Part shown: piece after piece, positions 8,467 to 17,382 of the stretch
Position numbering within the stretch: position 1 is the first letter of the stretch
How the letters are laid out: the number at the start of each line of letters is the position of its first letter
Source of the DNA: an uncultured Caulobacterales bacterium
GTDB taxonomy: Bacteria; Pseudomonadota; Alphaproteobacteria; Caulobacterales; Maricaulaceae
Assembly: GCA_937923965.1 (NCBI GenBank)
Contig: CALDTL010000043.1
Span: 1 to 36,464 of the forward strand
Reading direction: 5' to 3'
Length of the DNA: 36,464 bases
Program-made: the position numbers and the translations under genes
Notes under the pieces: model-generated
Databases searched by the model: none
What the model was told of the DNA's origin: nothing
The model's input: the letters and a program-made list of their open reading frames with translations, nothing else

Positions 8467-9534
8467 TTATGATTTAGCCGGGCCTGAGGGTCCGGTTTTT
8501 TTTTGAGCTAATTTTACAACTTTTTTGAAAACAGTCGGCAGTCCCGCGCTCTCGCGCGTCCACTCCCCCTCTAAACGATCTGACGTCTCTGCGGTAAAGA
8601 CATCGAGTCTGAGTTCGAAATGCGTGAAGACATGTTTTATCTCGCCTGCCCTTTGCCAGTTGCGGTGCCCATCTTTTGTTTGGGGGGCGGCGTTGTGACT
8701 CGCGGGCTTTTCGCCCCAGTTTGAGGTTGGAATGCCTAGCATGCCGCCCAGCAGGCCTTGATCTGGGCGCGCCTCAACCAAAAAATAATCACCGCAGCGC
8801 AAAACATAAGCATAGCCGTGGCGAACGGGAATTGTCTTTTTTTTCTCTTTTTTAGGATAAAGCGTCTCCTGGCCCTGCGCATGAGCTTTGCACCATTCGG
8901 CCCACGGACAGATGTCACAATCGGGGTTTTTGGGCGCGCAAATGCCTGCGCCCAAATCCATCAGCGCTTGCCCGTAATCCCCGGGGCGATCTGCTCTGAC
9001 GAGGGTTCCGGCTAGCTCTCGCAACGCTTTGCGGCCTTTAGGGAGCGCGTCTTGATATGCGAAAATCCGGCTGATGACGCGCTCGACATTGCCGTCGACA
9101 ATATTCGTCGCTTCATCGGCGCATATCGCAGCAATGGTGGCGGCTGTGTAAGGCCCAATTCCGGGCAGAGTCAGGAGCGTCTTCTGATCGGTTGGGAAAA
9201 CCCCTCTGTATTCATCCCGGACAACGCCTGCGCATTTGTGCAGGTTCCGCGCCCGCGCATAATATCCCAATCCAGCCCACATGGAGAGAACAATCTCCCG
9301 CTCGGCATTTGCGAGATCCGTTGCGGTGGGAAATTCCGCGAGAAACTTTCCCCAATAGGGCGCCGCATGCGCAAGGGTCGTTTGCTGGCTCATGACTTCG
9401 GAGAGCCAAACCGCATAGGGGTCCGGAATAACGCCGCGCGCCCGGTCCTCTGGCCTGACGCGCCAAGGCAGGCTTCGGCCCTGCTCATCATACCAGCGCA
9501 GCAACGCCGCACGCATGTCCAAAACGTGATGCAT
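8467..9534 (-). CDS. mutY: A/G-specific adenine glycosylase MutY
   Basis: Removes adenine mispaired with 8-oxoguanine in base excision repair. It is 355 residues, of normal length. The catalytic Glu46 lies in WLSEVMSQQT; the helix-hairpin-helix LTLPGIGPYTAATIA spans 121-135; and the catalytic Asp147 is in VDGNVERV. The 4Fe-4S cluster cysteines are C199, C206, C209 and C215 in the expected C-X6-C-X2-C-X5-C spacing. Residues from about 235 form the NUDIX-like 8-oxoG recognition domain, with HVFTHFELRL near its end. The final residues (GPSGPAKS) are encoded by the terminator of the converging gene. The ATG at 9534 has no strong ribosome site; an ATG six codons later is possible. It is divergent from the DciA-like gene. 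Confidence 0.96.
   Translation of the reverse strand: MHHVLDMRAALLRWYDEQGRSLPWRVRPEDRARGVIPDPYAVWLSEVMSQQTTLAHAAPYWGKFLAEFPTATDLANAEREIVLSMWAGLGYYARARNLHKCAGVVRDEYRGVFPTDQKTLLTLPGIGPYTAATIAAICADEATNIVDGNVERVISRIFAYQDALPKGRKALRELAGTLVRADRPGDYGQALMDLGAGICAPKNPDCDICPWAEWCKAHAQGQETLYPKKEKKKTIPVRHGYAYVLRCGDYFLVEARPDQGLLGGMLGIPTSNWGEKPASHNAAPQTKDGHRNWQRAGEIKHVFTHFELRLDVFTAETSDRLEGEWTRESAGLPTVFKKVVKLAQKKTGPSGPAKS
8478..8504 (+). terminator. Rho-independent terminator of the DUF2853 gene, inside the mutY 3' end
   Basis: Stem CCGGGCC / GGTCCGG (8478-8484, 8489-8495, one G-T pair) with loop TGAG is followed by nine T residues. It lies within the last codons of the convergent mutY gene, so its sequence also encodes the MutY C-terminal tail. 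Confidence 0.9.
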
Positions 9535-9586
9535 AAAAGCGCTCTGTAAGCTTTACGGCCTCGCCGCAATAGGCGACAGATAAACC

Positions 9587-10114
9587 ATGTCAGAAGACAG
9601 CCGAAAAAAGCGCCAAAAATTGACTCAATGGGTCGAAACCCAGCGTGGACGACCTCAATATCGGGCGGCCCCCAATGCGGGCTTAGCCGTATCTAAAGTC
9701 ATGCGCCCACTGGCCAAAAAGCACGGTAGCGGCAGCTCCGCTGTCGCTTTGGAGAAAATTTGGCCCGAAATTATGGGCCCGCGCTGGTCAAAAATCTCAT
9801 CGCCTGTTCGCTTTTTGGGAGGAAGGGGTGGCCGAACGCTCATTATTTCAGCGCCTGGACCTGCAGCCTCGCTAATTTTGGCGCAATCCGGCCCAATTAT
9901 AGAGCGGCTGAACGCTCATTTAGGTTCCAGTCATGTTACCCGAATTAAGGTTGTGCAATCGCGCATGACGATTCCTCCGCGGACGCAGCCCAAAGCAGGG
10001 CTAGCCCCGCGACAAGAAGCCGAATTGCGGGACGGTCTTTCCGGCGTGAAACATAAAGATCTCAAACAGGCACTGGAAAAGATGGGGCGGCACGTCCTGT
10101 CAAAAGGATCATAA
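9587..10114 (+). CDS. DUF721 / DciA-like protein
   Basis: A 175-residue protein with the DUF721 core at about residues 30-125. Recognisable blocks are LAVSKVMRPLAKKHG, LEKIWPEIMGPRWSKISSP (the conserved W-x-x-I/V-x-G pattern) and LIISAPGPAASLILAQ, followed by RLNAHLG. DciA members of this family recruit the replicative helicase DnaB in bacteria that lack DnaC/DnaI. That role is inferred from the family and was not tested in this organism. The basic N terminus and C-terminal helix suggest nucleic acid contact. The gene is divergent from mutY across 52 bases and is followed three bases later by the first DsbA-like gene, so it probably starts the operon running into smc. Confidence 0.8.
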   Translation: MSEDSRKKRQKLTQWVETQRGRPQYRAAPNAGLAVSKVMRPLAKKHGSGSSAVALEKIWPEIMGPRWSKISSPVRFLGGRGGRTLIISAPGPAASLILAQSGPIIERLNAHLGSSHVTRIKVVQSRMTIPPRTQPKAGLAPRQEAELRDGLSGVKHKDLKQALEKMGRHVLSKGS

Positions 10115-10117
10115 ACT

Positions 10118-10831
10118 ATGAAAGCTCTGATATTCTCGGCGGCGGCGATCATGATCGCATTTGGACCTACAGCCGCGAAAGCTCAACAAGCAGATACCCT
10201 GCCTGTGCGTGTGTCGGATTTTGCCAAGACGGAAGCCATTGATGATCACGTCATTGGCAGTGAAAATGCCGCAATTACGATGATTATCTGGGCTTCAGTG
10301 ACCTGTCCGCATTGCGGGCAATGGTTCTCGGAGGAATGGCCTAAGATCAAAACAGACCTTATTGAGACAGAAAAACTGCGCGTGGTTTTTCGTGAATTTC
10401 CGACGCAGCCAGCCGAATTATCCATGACAGGGTTCCGTATGGCGGAGTGTGCTCCAACGGAAGACTTCATGTCCATTATCGAATATCAGATGGAAAATCA
10501 GAAGGATATTTTCGACGCCGCACGCGAAGGCCGAGGGCAAGAGGTGTATTCTGAGATCGCAAAATTGGCAGGCATGGAAACAGATGATGCAATTGCATCG
10601 TGTTTTCGCAACCCCGACATTACCTCCCACATTATCGACAATGCGAGCCGGGCCCAAGTCGCCGAAATCAAAGGCGTGCCGGCCTTCCTGATCAATGGCG
10701 AGACCTATAATGGCGCGCAAGACGCAGACAGTTTAGTCGCTCTAGTCACGGAAATGGATAAAAAAGGTCTATCTTCCCTCCCTGTGGATATCGTGCCCGC
10801 AAAAGCGCATGCAGGACATGATCACGATTAA
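10118..10831 (+). CDS. periplasmic DsbA-family thiol:disulfide oxidoreductase (CPHC)
   Basis: A 237-residue exported protein. Residues 1-22 form a Sec signal peptide ending AKA before Gln23. The thioredoxin-fold active site is C63-P-H-C66 in SVTCPHCGQWF, the classic DsbA dipeptide. The conserved cis-proline loop is KGVPAFLING near residue 186. The helical insertion between them contains further cysteines (AECAPT, ASCFRN), which could take part in disulfide exchange. The C terminus is His-rich (HAGHDHD) and could bind metal. It is probably the periplasmic oxidant that introduces disulfides. It starts three bases after the DciA-like gene. No DsbB partner is visible in the window. Confidence 0.87.
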   Translation: MKALIFSAAAIMIAFGPTAAKAQQADTLPVRVSDFAKTEAIDDHVIGSENAAITMIIWASVTCPHCGQWFSEEWPKIKTDLIETEKLRVVFREFPTQPAELSMTGFRMAECAPTEDFMSIIEYQMENQKDIFDAAREGRGQEVYSEIAKLAGMETDDAIASCFRNPDITSHIIDNASRAQVAEIKGVPAFLINGETYNGAQDADSLVALVTEMDKKGLSSLPVDIVPAKAHAGHDHD

Positions 10832-10925
10832 ACCGTGATAACTGAGGATTATTGCCTCACAGTCTATCCAGAATACAATTGCCGCTCCCCCTTGCTTCTT
10901 TCCCCTAAATCTCAAGGATGACCCC

Positions 10926-11612
10926 ATGACACACATTGATTCGCTTTCGAGACGTTTTGTTCTTTTACTCGCTGGGGCAACCCTTGCGCTTTCGGCGTGT
11001 AACAGCGGCAGTGAGACGCCCACAAATACCGGCGGGGCAGACAGCGAATATACCGTCGCAGATGATTACATTCTGGGCGATGCCAATGCGCCTGTGACAC
11101 TTGTTGAATATGCCTCCGTCGGCTGCGGCGCCTGCGCAGTTTGGCACAAGAGCGTCTACCCAGAAATCAAATCCCAATATATTGACGCAGGCAAAGTCAA
11201 ATATGTCTACCGCCCGTTCCCCGCAGGACAGCCAGAAATGGCGCAAGCGGGTCATAAGCTCGCGCTTTGCGCCGACCGCAATAAGTTCTTCAAAAACATC
11301 AAATTGCAGTTTGATCGCCAGTCGCAAATTATGGATATGGGCCGCCGGCCTGATGGGTTGAGACAGGCCTATGTCAGTTTAGCGAAGGCATCTGGATTGT
11401 CCGAAGATGAGTTCATTGCCTGCATGGGGAATGAAGAAATCTCTGAGCGCTATGAAGCCTTTATCCAGTTAGGTTATGATCAAGGCGTCAATTCCACACC
11501 GTCCATTTTTATCAATGGTGAGCGCACGGACAACGACTTAAAATCCATACAAACCGCGATTGCAACAGTGTTGGGCGAGCCCCTTCCAGAAGATGAGGCC
11601 GCGGCGGAGTAA
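10926..11612 (+). CDS. DsbA-family lipoprotein (CGAC active site)
   Basis: A 228-residue protein with a twin-arginine-like N terminus (SRRFVLLLAG) and a lipobox ALSAC, giving lipidated Cys25, followed by a Ser/Thr/Gly linker (26-42). The thioredoxin-fold domain begins at about residue 45, with GDANAPVTLVEYASVGCGACAVW split around the active site C67-G-A-C70. The cis-proline loop is NSTPSIFING. The domain resembles DsbA/BdbD-type proteins found upstream of smc in alphaproteobacteria. CGAC differs from the CPHC of its neighbour and predicts a different redox potential. AAGGATG precedes the ATG. The stop is three bases before smc. Membrane tethering through the lipid is inferred from the lipobox. 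Confidence 0.87.
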   Translation: MTHIDSLSRRFVLLLAGATLALSACNSGSETPTNTGGADSEYTVADDYILGDANAPVTLVEYASVGCGACAVWHKSVYPEIKSQYIDAGKVKYVYRPFPAGQPEMAQAGHKLALCADRNKFFKNIKLQFDRQSQIMDMGRRPDGLRQAYVSLAKASGLSEDEFIACMGNEEISERYEAFIQLGYDQGVNSTPSIFINGERTDNDLKSIQTAIATVLGEPLPEDEAAAE

Positions 11613-11615
11613 ATC

Positions 11616-14600
11616 ATGGGGTCGCTCGTCTTCAATTCTATCAAGCTGACGGGCTTTAAATCTTTCGTCGAGCCAACCGAATTTCTCATTGAACCCGGTC
11701 TTACGGGTATCGTGGGGCCAAATGGCTGTGGTAAATCCAATCTCCTTGAAGCCATCCGTTGGGTAATGGGCGCTAATTCCGCCAAAGCGATGCGCGGCGC
11801 GGCGATGGAAGATGTAATCTTCAACGGAACAAAAACACGGCCCGGGCGCAACCAAGCTCATGTGACTCTAACCGTGGACAATAGCGCGCGCATCGCGCCC
11901 GCTGCCTTTAACGATGCTGACACGCTGGAAATCATGCGAGTCATCGAAAAGTCAAAAGGCTCCAAATATAAAATTAACGGCAAGACGGTTAGAGCTAAAG
12001 ATGTTCAGCTTTTATTTGCGGATGCGTCAACGGGGGCGAACTCCCCTGCTCTTGTGCGTCAGGGCCAGATTTCCGAACTGATTGCCGCAAAACCAAGTAA
12101 TCGCCGCCGTATCCTTGAGGAAGCCGCAGGCATTTCAGGACTCCATTCCCGCCGCCATGAAGCCGAGTTACGGCTGCGCGCGGCGGAAAATAACCTAGAC
12201 CGCTTGGAAGATATTGTCGGGCAAATTGAGAGCCAGCTCTTATCCTTGCGCCGCCAGTCTCGCCAAGCCGCCCGCTATAAACGCCTCGCGGGCGAAATTC
12301 ACGAATATAAGGCGCTGCTCTGGCTCAAGCGTTGGCAAAGCGCGCTGGACACTTTGGAAACAGCGCAGGTGGATTTACGCGATCGCGAGTCCGCTGTTGC
12401 CGATACGCAAGTCAAAGCCTCTGAGTCCGTGCGCCTCGCGGATGAGCTTACTGGATTACTCGAGCCAAAGCGCGAAGAGCAGTTGATTGCCGCGGCCCTG
12501 CTTGCGCGGTTAAACGCCGCAAAAGATGCGCTGGAACAGGATGAAGCGACAGCGAAATCGGAAGTCAGGAAGCTAGAAGCCCAGCTCGTCGATATTGAGT
12601 CCGATCTTGCTCACGAGCAAGATGTCGTCAATGATGCAGCAAAGGCGGAAGAGCGCTTAGCGGCCGAACATGCCGAGCTCTCGGCTCTGAAAGATATTTC
12701 TGCGGCCTTGGACGCGGCAGCAGATGCTGCGGCGGAAGCGCTAAAAGCGCGTAATCTGTTAGACTCCGAGTTTAATGAGCTGACCCGCAAAACAGCGGAT
12801 CAAGCGGCGCGCAAAGATGCTGCAGAGCGGGAACTCTCGCAGGCGCAGCAAAGACGTTCGCGCACGCAAATCGAACTTGAGCAAGCGCAAGAAAAATTAT
12901 CGGGGCTCGACACAGAGAGCTTTGGCAATGCCAATCTTTTCTCCTCTGCGGCGCAGGACGCCCTGGGTAAATTAGAGGCCGCACGCGCCAGTGAGCAGCG
13001 GCTTTCGGCAGACCGCGTTGGGGCCGAAGAAAAAGATCAAGCAGCCCGAGAGCATCTGTCGAATATTCGCCAAGCCGCGCAAAAACTGACAGCCGAAAAA
13101 TCGGCCCTCGAAAATGTATTGCGCCGCGCGACGTCAGCAGATTGGGCACCCGCTCTTGATAGTATTCAAGCTAAAGCCGGTTATGAGCAAGCGCTGGCCG
13201 CCGTGCTTGGCGAAGATTTAGACGCAGCGATTGGCGGAAAGGCCGGGCTGCGTTGGGACGGCGCAGATGTTCCCGGTCAAGGCCTGCCGAGCGGCGTTTC
13301 CCCGATTACAGATTATATCACGGCCCCAAAAGAGTTGCAGGCGCGGCTTTCTCAAATTGGTGTCGCTTCGGTCGATGAAATCCAATCCCTCGCCGCGTCT
13401 TTGAAACCCGGGCAACGCCTCGTGAGCCCGCGCGGCGATGTCATGCGCTGGGATGGATTTACAATTGCAGCCGGCGTGGAGACATCCGCCGCCGTAAAAC
13501 TCAAACAACAAAACCGGCTTGCCGAATTAGAAGCCGAAATCGCAGCGGCTGAGTCTGATGTTGAAAAAGCGGCCTCTGATTTCGAAGCGGCGCGGGCGGT
13601 CCGGCAATCCGCCGAAGCGGCCGCCCGAGACGCCCGCAAAGCTCTGCCAGATTTGGAGCGTGCCGACCGCGCCGCTCAAGCCGCTATGGCGCAATATGAA
13701 ACTGATATCGCCCGCGCATCAGCTCAAAAAACGAGCCTGGAAGATCGCGTCGCGCGCCTGACAGCCGAACTCGCCGAGCTGAATAAGCAAGTGCAGGCGG
13801 CTGAGGAAAATCTCGCCAGCCATTCGGGCGGCGAGGATTTATCCGAGCAGCGCGAAACGCTTGAGGAGAAATTACGCGGCGCGCGCGACATAGCCGATGA
13901 CGCCAGCGCGCAATATCGCAGCCTGAAGAATGAAAGTGAGGCCCGAGCAGCGCGGCTCACAGCCGTTGAAGCAGAACGTGCGAATTGGGCCAGACGCTCA
14001 GAGAATGCCGGACGGCGCGTTGCGACACTTGGCAACCGCAAATCAGCGGTAGCGATGTCGCTGGCATCCGCAACAGATGGCCCAGATCAATTCGCAGAGC
14101 GGCGCACGAAACTTTTTGCTGACCTTGCAACGGCCGAGGCACGGCGCGCTTCTGCAGCAGACGCACTCGGCCAATCTGAAAAAGAAACAGCGGACGCCGT
14201 TCAAGCCGCCCGCCAAGCTGAGACCGATGCCGGCACAGCCCGCGAAGCGCGGGCCGCCTCACAGGCCCGTCTCACGGCGGCGCAAGAGCGGATTGGCGAG
14301 ACAAAAGCTCGCGTCACGGAGACGCTGAATTGTGAGCCATCCGAGTTGAAATCTCACCTCGGTGAGTTGTCGGCGGACACTAAGCTTTCGGAAAATGACA
14401 TTGAGCGGAAGCTAGAGCGCCTGAATAAAGAGCGCGAGAAAATGGGCGGCGTAAACCTCCGCGCTGATGAAGAAGCGGTCGAGCAGGAAACCCGCCTCGC
14501 GGCGATGATCGCAGAGCGCGAAGATCTCGTTGCGGCGATTGCGCGCCTTCGCGAGGGCATTGATGAGCTCAACACAGAAGGCCGCCAAAGATTGCTGGCC

Positions 14601-15068
14601 GCCTTTGATATGGTCAATTCTCATTTTGGCCGCCTCTTCACAACGCTTTTCGGCGGCGGCGAAGCGGCGCTGGCGCTCACAGAATCGGATGATCCTCTGC
14701 AAGCAGGCCTTGAAGTTATGGCCCGCCCGCCCGGAAAATCCTTGAAAGCGATGTCGCTCCTATCTGGCGGTGAGCAGGCCCTCACGGCAACGGCGCTGAT
14801 TTTTGCGGTCTTCTTGTCCAACCCCGCACCTGTCTGTGTTCTCGACGAAGTGGACGCGCCGCTAGATGATGCCAATGTCTCGCGCTATTGCGACCTTCTC
14901 GATGATATGAAGAAGCATACAAATACGAAATTCATCGCCATTACCCATAATCCGGTAACCATGAGCCGTATGGATCGCCTCTTTGGCGTCACAATGGCCG
15001 AACAGGGTGTCTCGCAGCTACTGTCCATCGAGCTAGAGAAAGCCGCCGCTCTCGTCGCTGCGGAATGA
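11616..15068 (+). CDS. smc: chromosome segregation ATPase SMC
   Basis: A 1150-residue SMC protein that organises and separates the chromosome as part of the condensin-like complex. The Walker A motif GPNGCGKSN is at about residues 34-42. The N-terminal coiled coil runs to about 500. The flexible hinge lies at about 505-630, with GYEQALAAVLGEDLDAAIGG and the DGFTIAAGVET edge, and the return coiled coil runs to about 1000. The ABC signature LLSGGEQALTA is near 1047 and the Walker B VCVLDEVDAPLDD near 1072. Coiled coils are very Ala/Glu/Arg-rich, as usual. It is the last gene of the mutY-side plus-strand run. No scpA/scpB is present in the window. Confidence 0.98.
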   Translation: MGSLVFNSIKLTGFKSFVEPTEFLIEPGLTGIVGPNGCGKSNLLEAIRWVMGANSAKAMRGAAMEDVIFNGTKTRPGRNQAHVTLTVDNSARIAPAAFNDADTLEIMRVIEKSKGSKYKINGKTVRAKDVQLLFADASTGANSPALVRQGQISELIAAKPSNRRRILEEAAGISGLHSRRHEAELRLRAAENNLDRLEDIVGQIESQLLSLRRQSRQAARYKRLAGEIHEYKALLWLKRWQSALDTLETAQVDLRDRESAVADTQVKASESVRLADELTGLLEPKREEQLIAAALLARLNAAKDALEQDEATAKSEVRKLEAQLVDIESDLAHEQDVVNDAAKAEERLAAEHAELSALKDISAALDAAADAAAEALKARNLLDSEFNELTRKTADQAARKDAAERELSQAQQRRSRTQIELEQAQEKLSGLDTESFGNANLFSSAAQDALGKLEAARASEQRLSADRVGAEEKDQAAREHLSNIRQAAQKLTAEKSALENVLRRATSADWAPALDSIQAKAGYEQALAAVLGEDLDAAIGGKAGLRWDGADVPGQGLPSGVSPITDYITAPKELQARLSQIGVASVDEIQSLAASLKPGQRLVSPRGDVMRWDGFTIAAGVETSAAVKLKQQNRLAELEAEIAAAESDVEKAASDFEAARAVRQSAEAAARDARKALPDLERADRAAQAAMAQYETDIARASAQKTSLEDRVARLTAELAELNKQVQAAEENLASHSGGEDLSEQRETLEEKLRGARDIADDASAQYRSLKNESEARAARLTAVEAERANWARRSENAGRRVATLGNRKSAVAMSLASATDGPDQFAERRTKLFADLATAEARRASAADALGQSEKETADAVQAARQAETDAGTAREARAASQARLTAAQERIGETKARVTETLNCEPSELKSHLGELSADTKLSENDIERKLERLNKEREKMGGVNLRADEEAVEQETRLAAMIAEREDLVAAIARLREGIDELNTEGRQRLLAAFDMVNSHFGRLFTTLFGGGEAALALTESDDPLQAGLEVMARPPGKSLKAMSLLSGGEQALTATALIFAVFLSNPAPVCVLDEVDAPLDDANVSRYCDLLDDMKKHTNTKFIAITHNPVTMSRMDRLFGVTMAEQGVSQLLSIELEKAAALVAAE

Positions 15069-15401
15069 CGCCGAGGCTTGGTTCGGTTCGCCCCCGCTCA
15101 GGGACCTGATATCCTGATTCATACGGCCCCTGCCTGTTAGAGCGGCGAAATGTTCAAAATGAAGGCTCTTCTGTCTAGATGGGGAGATGAGCACTCCAAT
15201 TTCGGCTCTCAAGACCCTGTTTACTGTAAAAACGAGGATTAATTTTACGGCAAAGCTGCGAGTCTTTCTATCGCGGCTGCCACACGTTGAAAAAACATCA
15301 GACTAAAACTATTTTATCCATATTTTTCAGACCCTTACGACGCCCACACCTTTGTTGACTTCCCCTACCCCCTTCGTTAGGTAGGGGCCGCTTTCGGAGG
15401 G
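15069..15401. other. 333-base gap between smc and the atp operon
   Basis: No gene is recognised. A GTAAAA...TTTTAC inverted repeat occurs near 15226-15258 without a terminator-like T run. The 3' part (15300-15390) is AT-rich, then contains the likely atp promoter and the CCCCTACC/GGTAGGGG hairpin. No strong smc terminator is visible. Confidence 0.5.
15355..15387 (+). promoter_or_regulatory. putative atp operon promoter overlapping an 8-bp hairpin
   Basis: TTGACT (15355-15360) is followed after 17 bases by TAGGTA (15378-15383), a fair sigma70-type pair. The spacer and -10 also form CCCCTACC (15362-15369) / GGTAGGGG (15380-15387). The overlap could mark an operator, or it may be chance. No transcript data support it. 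Confidence 0.35.
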
Positions 15402-15788
15402 ATGGTCCTGCCGCGAGCGCGTAACGTTATGGTAGACCGAAACGGATCAAATCAGACCCCTAAAACTGGTGACCTCGATGATCTCGGCGAGCGCTTAAAA
15501 GTAGCCCGTCAAAAACGCGAGACACCAGTTGAAACGGCGGATGATGGTTCGCTGCTCGGGCAAGCGTGGCGTATGAGTACAGAACTGGTGGTTTCAGTTG
15601 TTGTTGGATTGGGTCTTGGCTACGGCATAGACGTGATTTTCGGCACGAAACCTTGGGGTATATTGTTCGGGTTGTGTCTCGGCTTCGCCGCCGGGATTAT
15701 GACAGTTTTAAAAACGTCCGCTAAAATGGACGCTCAAAATGCGGGTATCCCTCTCGGGGACGATATGCCCGACGATGAAGACGAATAG
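15402..15788 (+). CDS. atpI: ATP synthase assembly protein AtpI
   Basis: A 128-residue protein with two membrane helices: about 64-83 with VVVGLGLGYGIDVIFG, and 88-108 with GILFGLCLGFAAGIMTV. The Gly-rich first helix and the charged C-terminal tail are typical of AtpI, which helps build the c-ring. It heads the F0 genes, ten bases before atpB. The start is uncertain: the ATG at 15402 abuts GGAGGG with almost no spacing, and the next in-frame ATG at 15429 has no Shine-Dalgarno. Confidence 0.88.
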   Translation: MVLPRARNVMVDRNGSNQTPKTGDLDDLGERLKVARQKRETPVETADDGSLLGQAWRMSTELVVSVVVGLGLGYGIDVIFGTKPWGILFGLCLGFAAGIMTVLKTSAKMDAQNAGIPLGDDMPDDEDE

Positions 15789-15797
15789 GAGCGGGAC

Positions 15798-16547
15798 GTG
15801 ACAAGCGATCCTATGCAACAGTTCCAGATCAAGGAGAAAGCTCAGCTTTTCGAGATCTTTGGTCAGTCAATTTCTTGGACCAACTCAGCTTTCTGGATGG
15901 TTGTCGCCGCTGTTTTGATTGTCGGATTTTTCGCTCTGACAACAAAACGCAAGCTCGTGCCGGGTAAAATGCAGTCCCTCGGCGAGCTTAGCTACGAATT
16001 TATCGCCAATATGGTCAAAGATACGACCGGCGCCGAAGCCATGAAATTCATGCCTTTCGTCTTCACTCTCTTCTTTTTTATTTTGGCCGCAAACCTCATT
16101 GGCATGAACCCCTATGCCTTTACAACCACGTCGCATCTGGCCGTTACGGCAGCGATGGCGATTTTTACGATTTGCGTCGTCATCGTGGCGGGTATTTGGA
16201 AAAACGGGTTCAAGTGGTTCAAAATCTTTGCGCCTTCCGGCCTGCCCCTACCGATGTATGCCATCATCATCCCGATTGAGATCATTTCTTTCATCAGCCG
16301 CCCGATTACGCTCGCCGTGCGTTTATTCGCGAATATGGTTGCGGGCCATGTCATGCTGAAACTTTTCGCGATCTTTGCGGCTTATTTGGCCGCTAAAGGC
16401 GGTATATTCGCACTCGGAGCCATTGTCCCAGTTTTGGGAACGATGGCTATCGTCGCGCTCGAATTTCTCATCGCAGGTTTGCAAGCCTTTGTTTTTGCAA
16501 TTCTGACCTGTGTCTATCTTAACGACGTTTACCACGTCGATCACTAA
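15798..16547 (+). CDS. atpB: F0F1 ATP synthase subunit a
   Basis: A 249-residue integral membrane subunit forming the proton half-channels against the c-ring. The essential arginine is R175 in PITLAVRLFANMVAGH. The preceding helix has the AANLIGMNPYAFTTTSH block (97-113). Five to six hydrophobic segments are visible. Translation starts at GTG 15798, with AGGAG seven bases upstream. It is second in the F0 operon, and the F1 genes are not in this window, as is usual in alphaproteobacteria. Confidence 0.97.
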   Translation: MTSDPMQQFQIKEKAQLFEIFGQSISWTNSAFWMVVAAVLIVGFFALTTKRKLVPGKMQSLGELSYEFIANMVKDTTGAEAMKFMPFVFTLFFFILAANLIGMNPYAFTTTSHLAVTAAMAIFTICVVIVAGIWKNGFKWFKIFAPSGLPLPMYAIIIPIEIISFISRPITLAVRLFANMVAGHVMLKLFAIFAAYLAAKGGIFALGAIVPVLGTMAIVALEFLIAGLQAFVFAILTCVYLNDVYHVDH

Positions 16548-16576
16548 TCTGAATTCCACCCATAGGAGACATCATC

Positions 16577-16801
16577 ATGGAAGCAGAAGCAGCAAAGTTC
16601 ATTGGCGCCGGCCTCGCCGGTACAGCTCTAATCGGTGCCGGTATTGGTATTGGTTCAATTTTCTCAAACTACCTTGCAGGCGCATTGCGCAACCCATCTG
16701 CAGCGGCAGGACAACGCACAAACCTTCTTCTCGGTTTTGCGCTTTGCGAAGCGACTGGCCTTTTCGGCTTCGTTCTCGCGATGATCATCCTGTTCTCATA
16801 G
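16577..16801 (+). CDS. atpE: F0F1 ATP synthase subunit c
   Basis: A 74-residue hairpin of two membrane helices that forms the rotor ring. The glycine ladder GAGIGIG is at 20-26 and the polar loop [10 protein letters not shown] at 38-47. The ion-binding carboxylate is Glu58 in [12 protein letters not shown]. An alanine follows the Glu and the usual sodium ligands are absent, so proton coupling is expected. AGGAG lies upstream of the ATG. Confidence 0.98.
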   Translation: MEAEAAKFIGAGLAGTALIGAGIGIGSIFSNYLAGALRNPSAAAGQRTNLLLGFALCEATGLFGFVLAMIILFS

Positions 16802-16839
16802 AGCTTAAACGCGCCTGATTTGAAAAGGAGCCTTACGCA

Positions 16840-17370
16840 ATGGCTGCTGATACAGATAAAACATATGGCGCTGCTGAACAGGCCGCTTCTGGCGGCCTGC
16901 CCCAGCTTGACCTATCGACATGGTTCAACCAGATTTTCTGGTTGGCCCTTGTCTTTGCGGCACTTTATTTTGTGATTGCGACCTTTATTCTCCCTCGCTT
17001 GCGCGAAGGGATTTCCGAGCGCGGTGACCGCATTAGTGATGACCTAGACCAAGCTTCAAACATGCAGCGTCAGGCCGAAGAAGCTGAGAAATCCTACAAC
17101 CAAGCCCTAGCTGATGCGCGCGCCAAAGCCATGAGCGTTGCCGAAGAAACAAAGAAATCCGTCGACGCCGAAATTGCAGCCGAAGTTGAAACCGCCGATG
17201 CGACCGCCGAACGTCAGGCCGAAGTTGCGGAAGCGAATATTTCTGCGATTAAATCCAAAGCCTTGGCAAATATTGATGCCATCGCGGAGGATACAGCCAG
17301 CGAAGTTTTCGCGCGGCTTATCGGCAAAGCCCCTTCTGCAGCGGCTGTTCGTTCAGCGATGTTGAACTAG
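16840..17370 (+). CDS. atpF2: F0F1 ATP synthase subunit b'
   Basis: A 176-residue peripheral stalk subunit. An N-terminal segment (1-27) precedes one membrane helix at about 29-52 (IFWLALVFAALYFVIATFI). LPRLREGISERGDRI follows, then a long Ala/Glu coiled coil to about 165. This is the b' form, which pairs with b to make a heterodimeric stalk in phototrophs and alphaproteobacteria. AAGGAG precedes the ATG, and the atpF start comes 12 bases after its stop. Gene naming (atpG, atpF', atpX) varies. Confidence 0.93.
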   Translation: MAADTDKTYGAAEQAASGGLPQLDLSTWFNQIFWLALVFAALYFVIATFILPRLREGISERGDRISDDLDQASNMQRQAEEAEKSYNQALADARAKAMSVAEETKKSVDAEIAAEVETADATAERQAEVAEANISAIKSKALANIDAIAEDTASEVFARLIGKAPSAAAVRSAMLN

Positions 17371-17382
17371 AGAGCTATTGAT

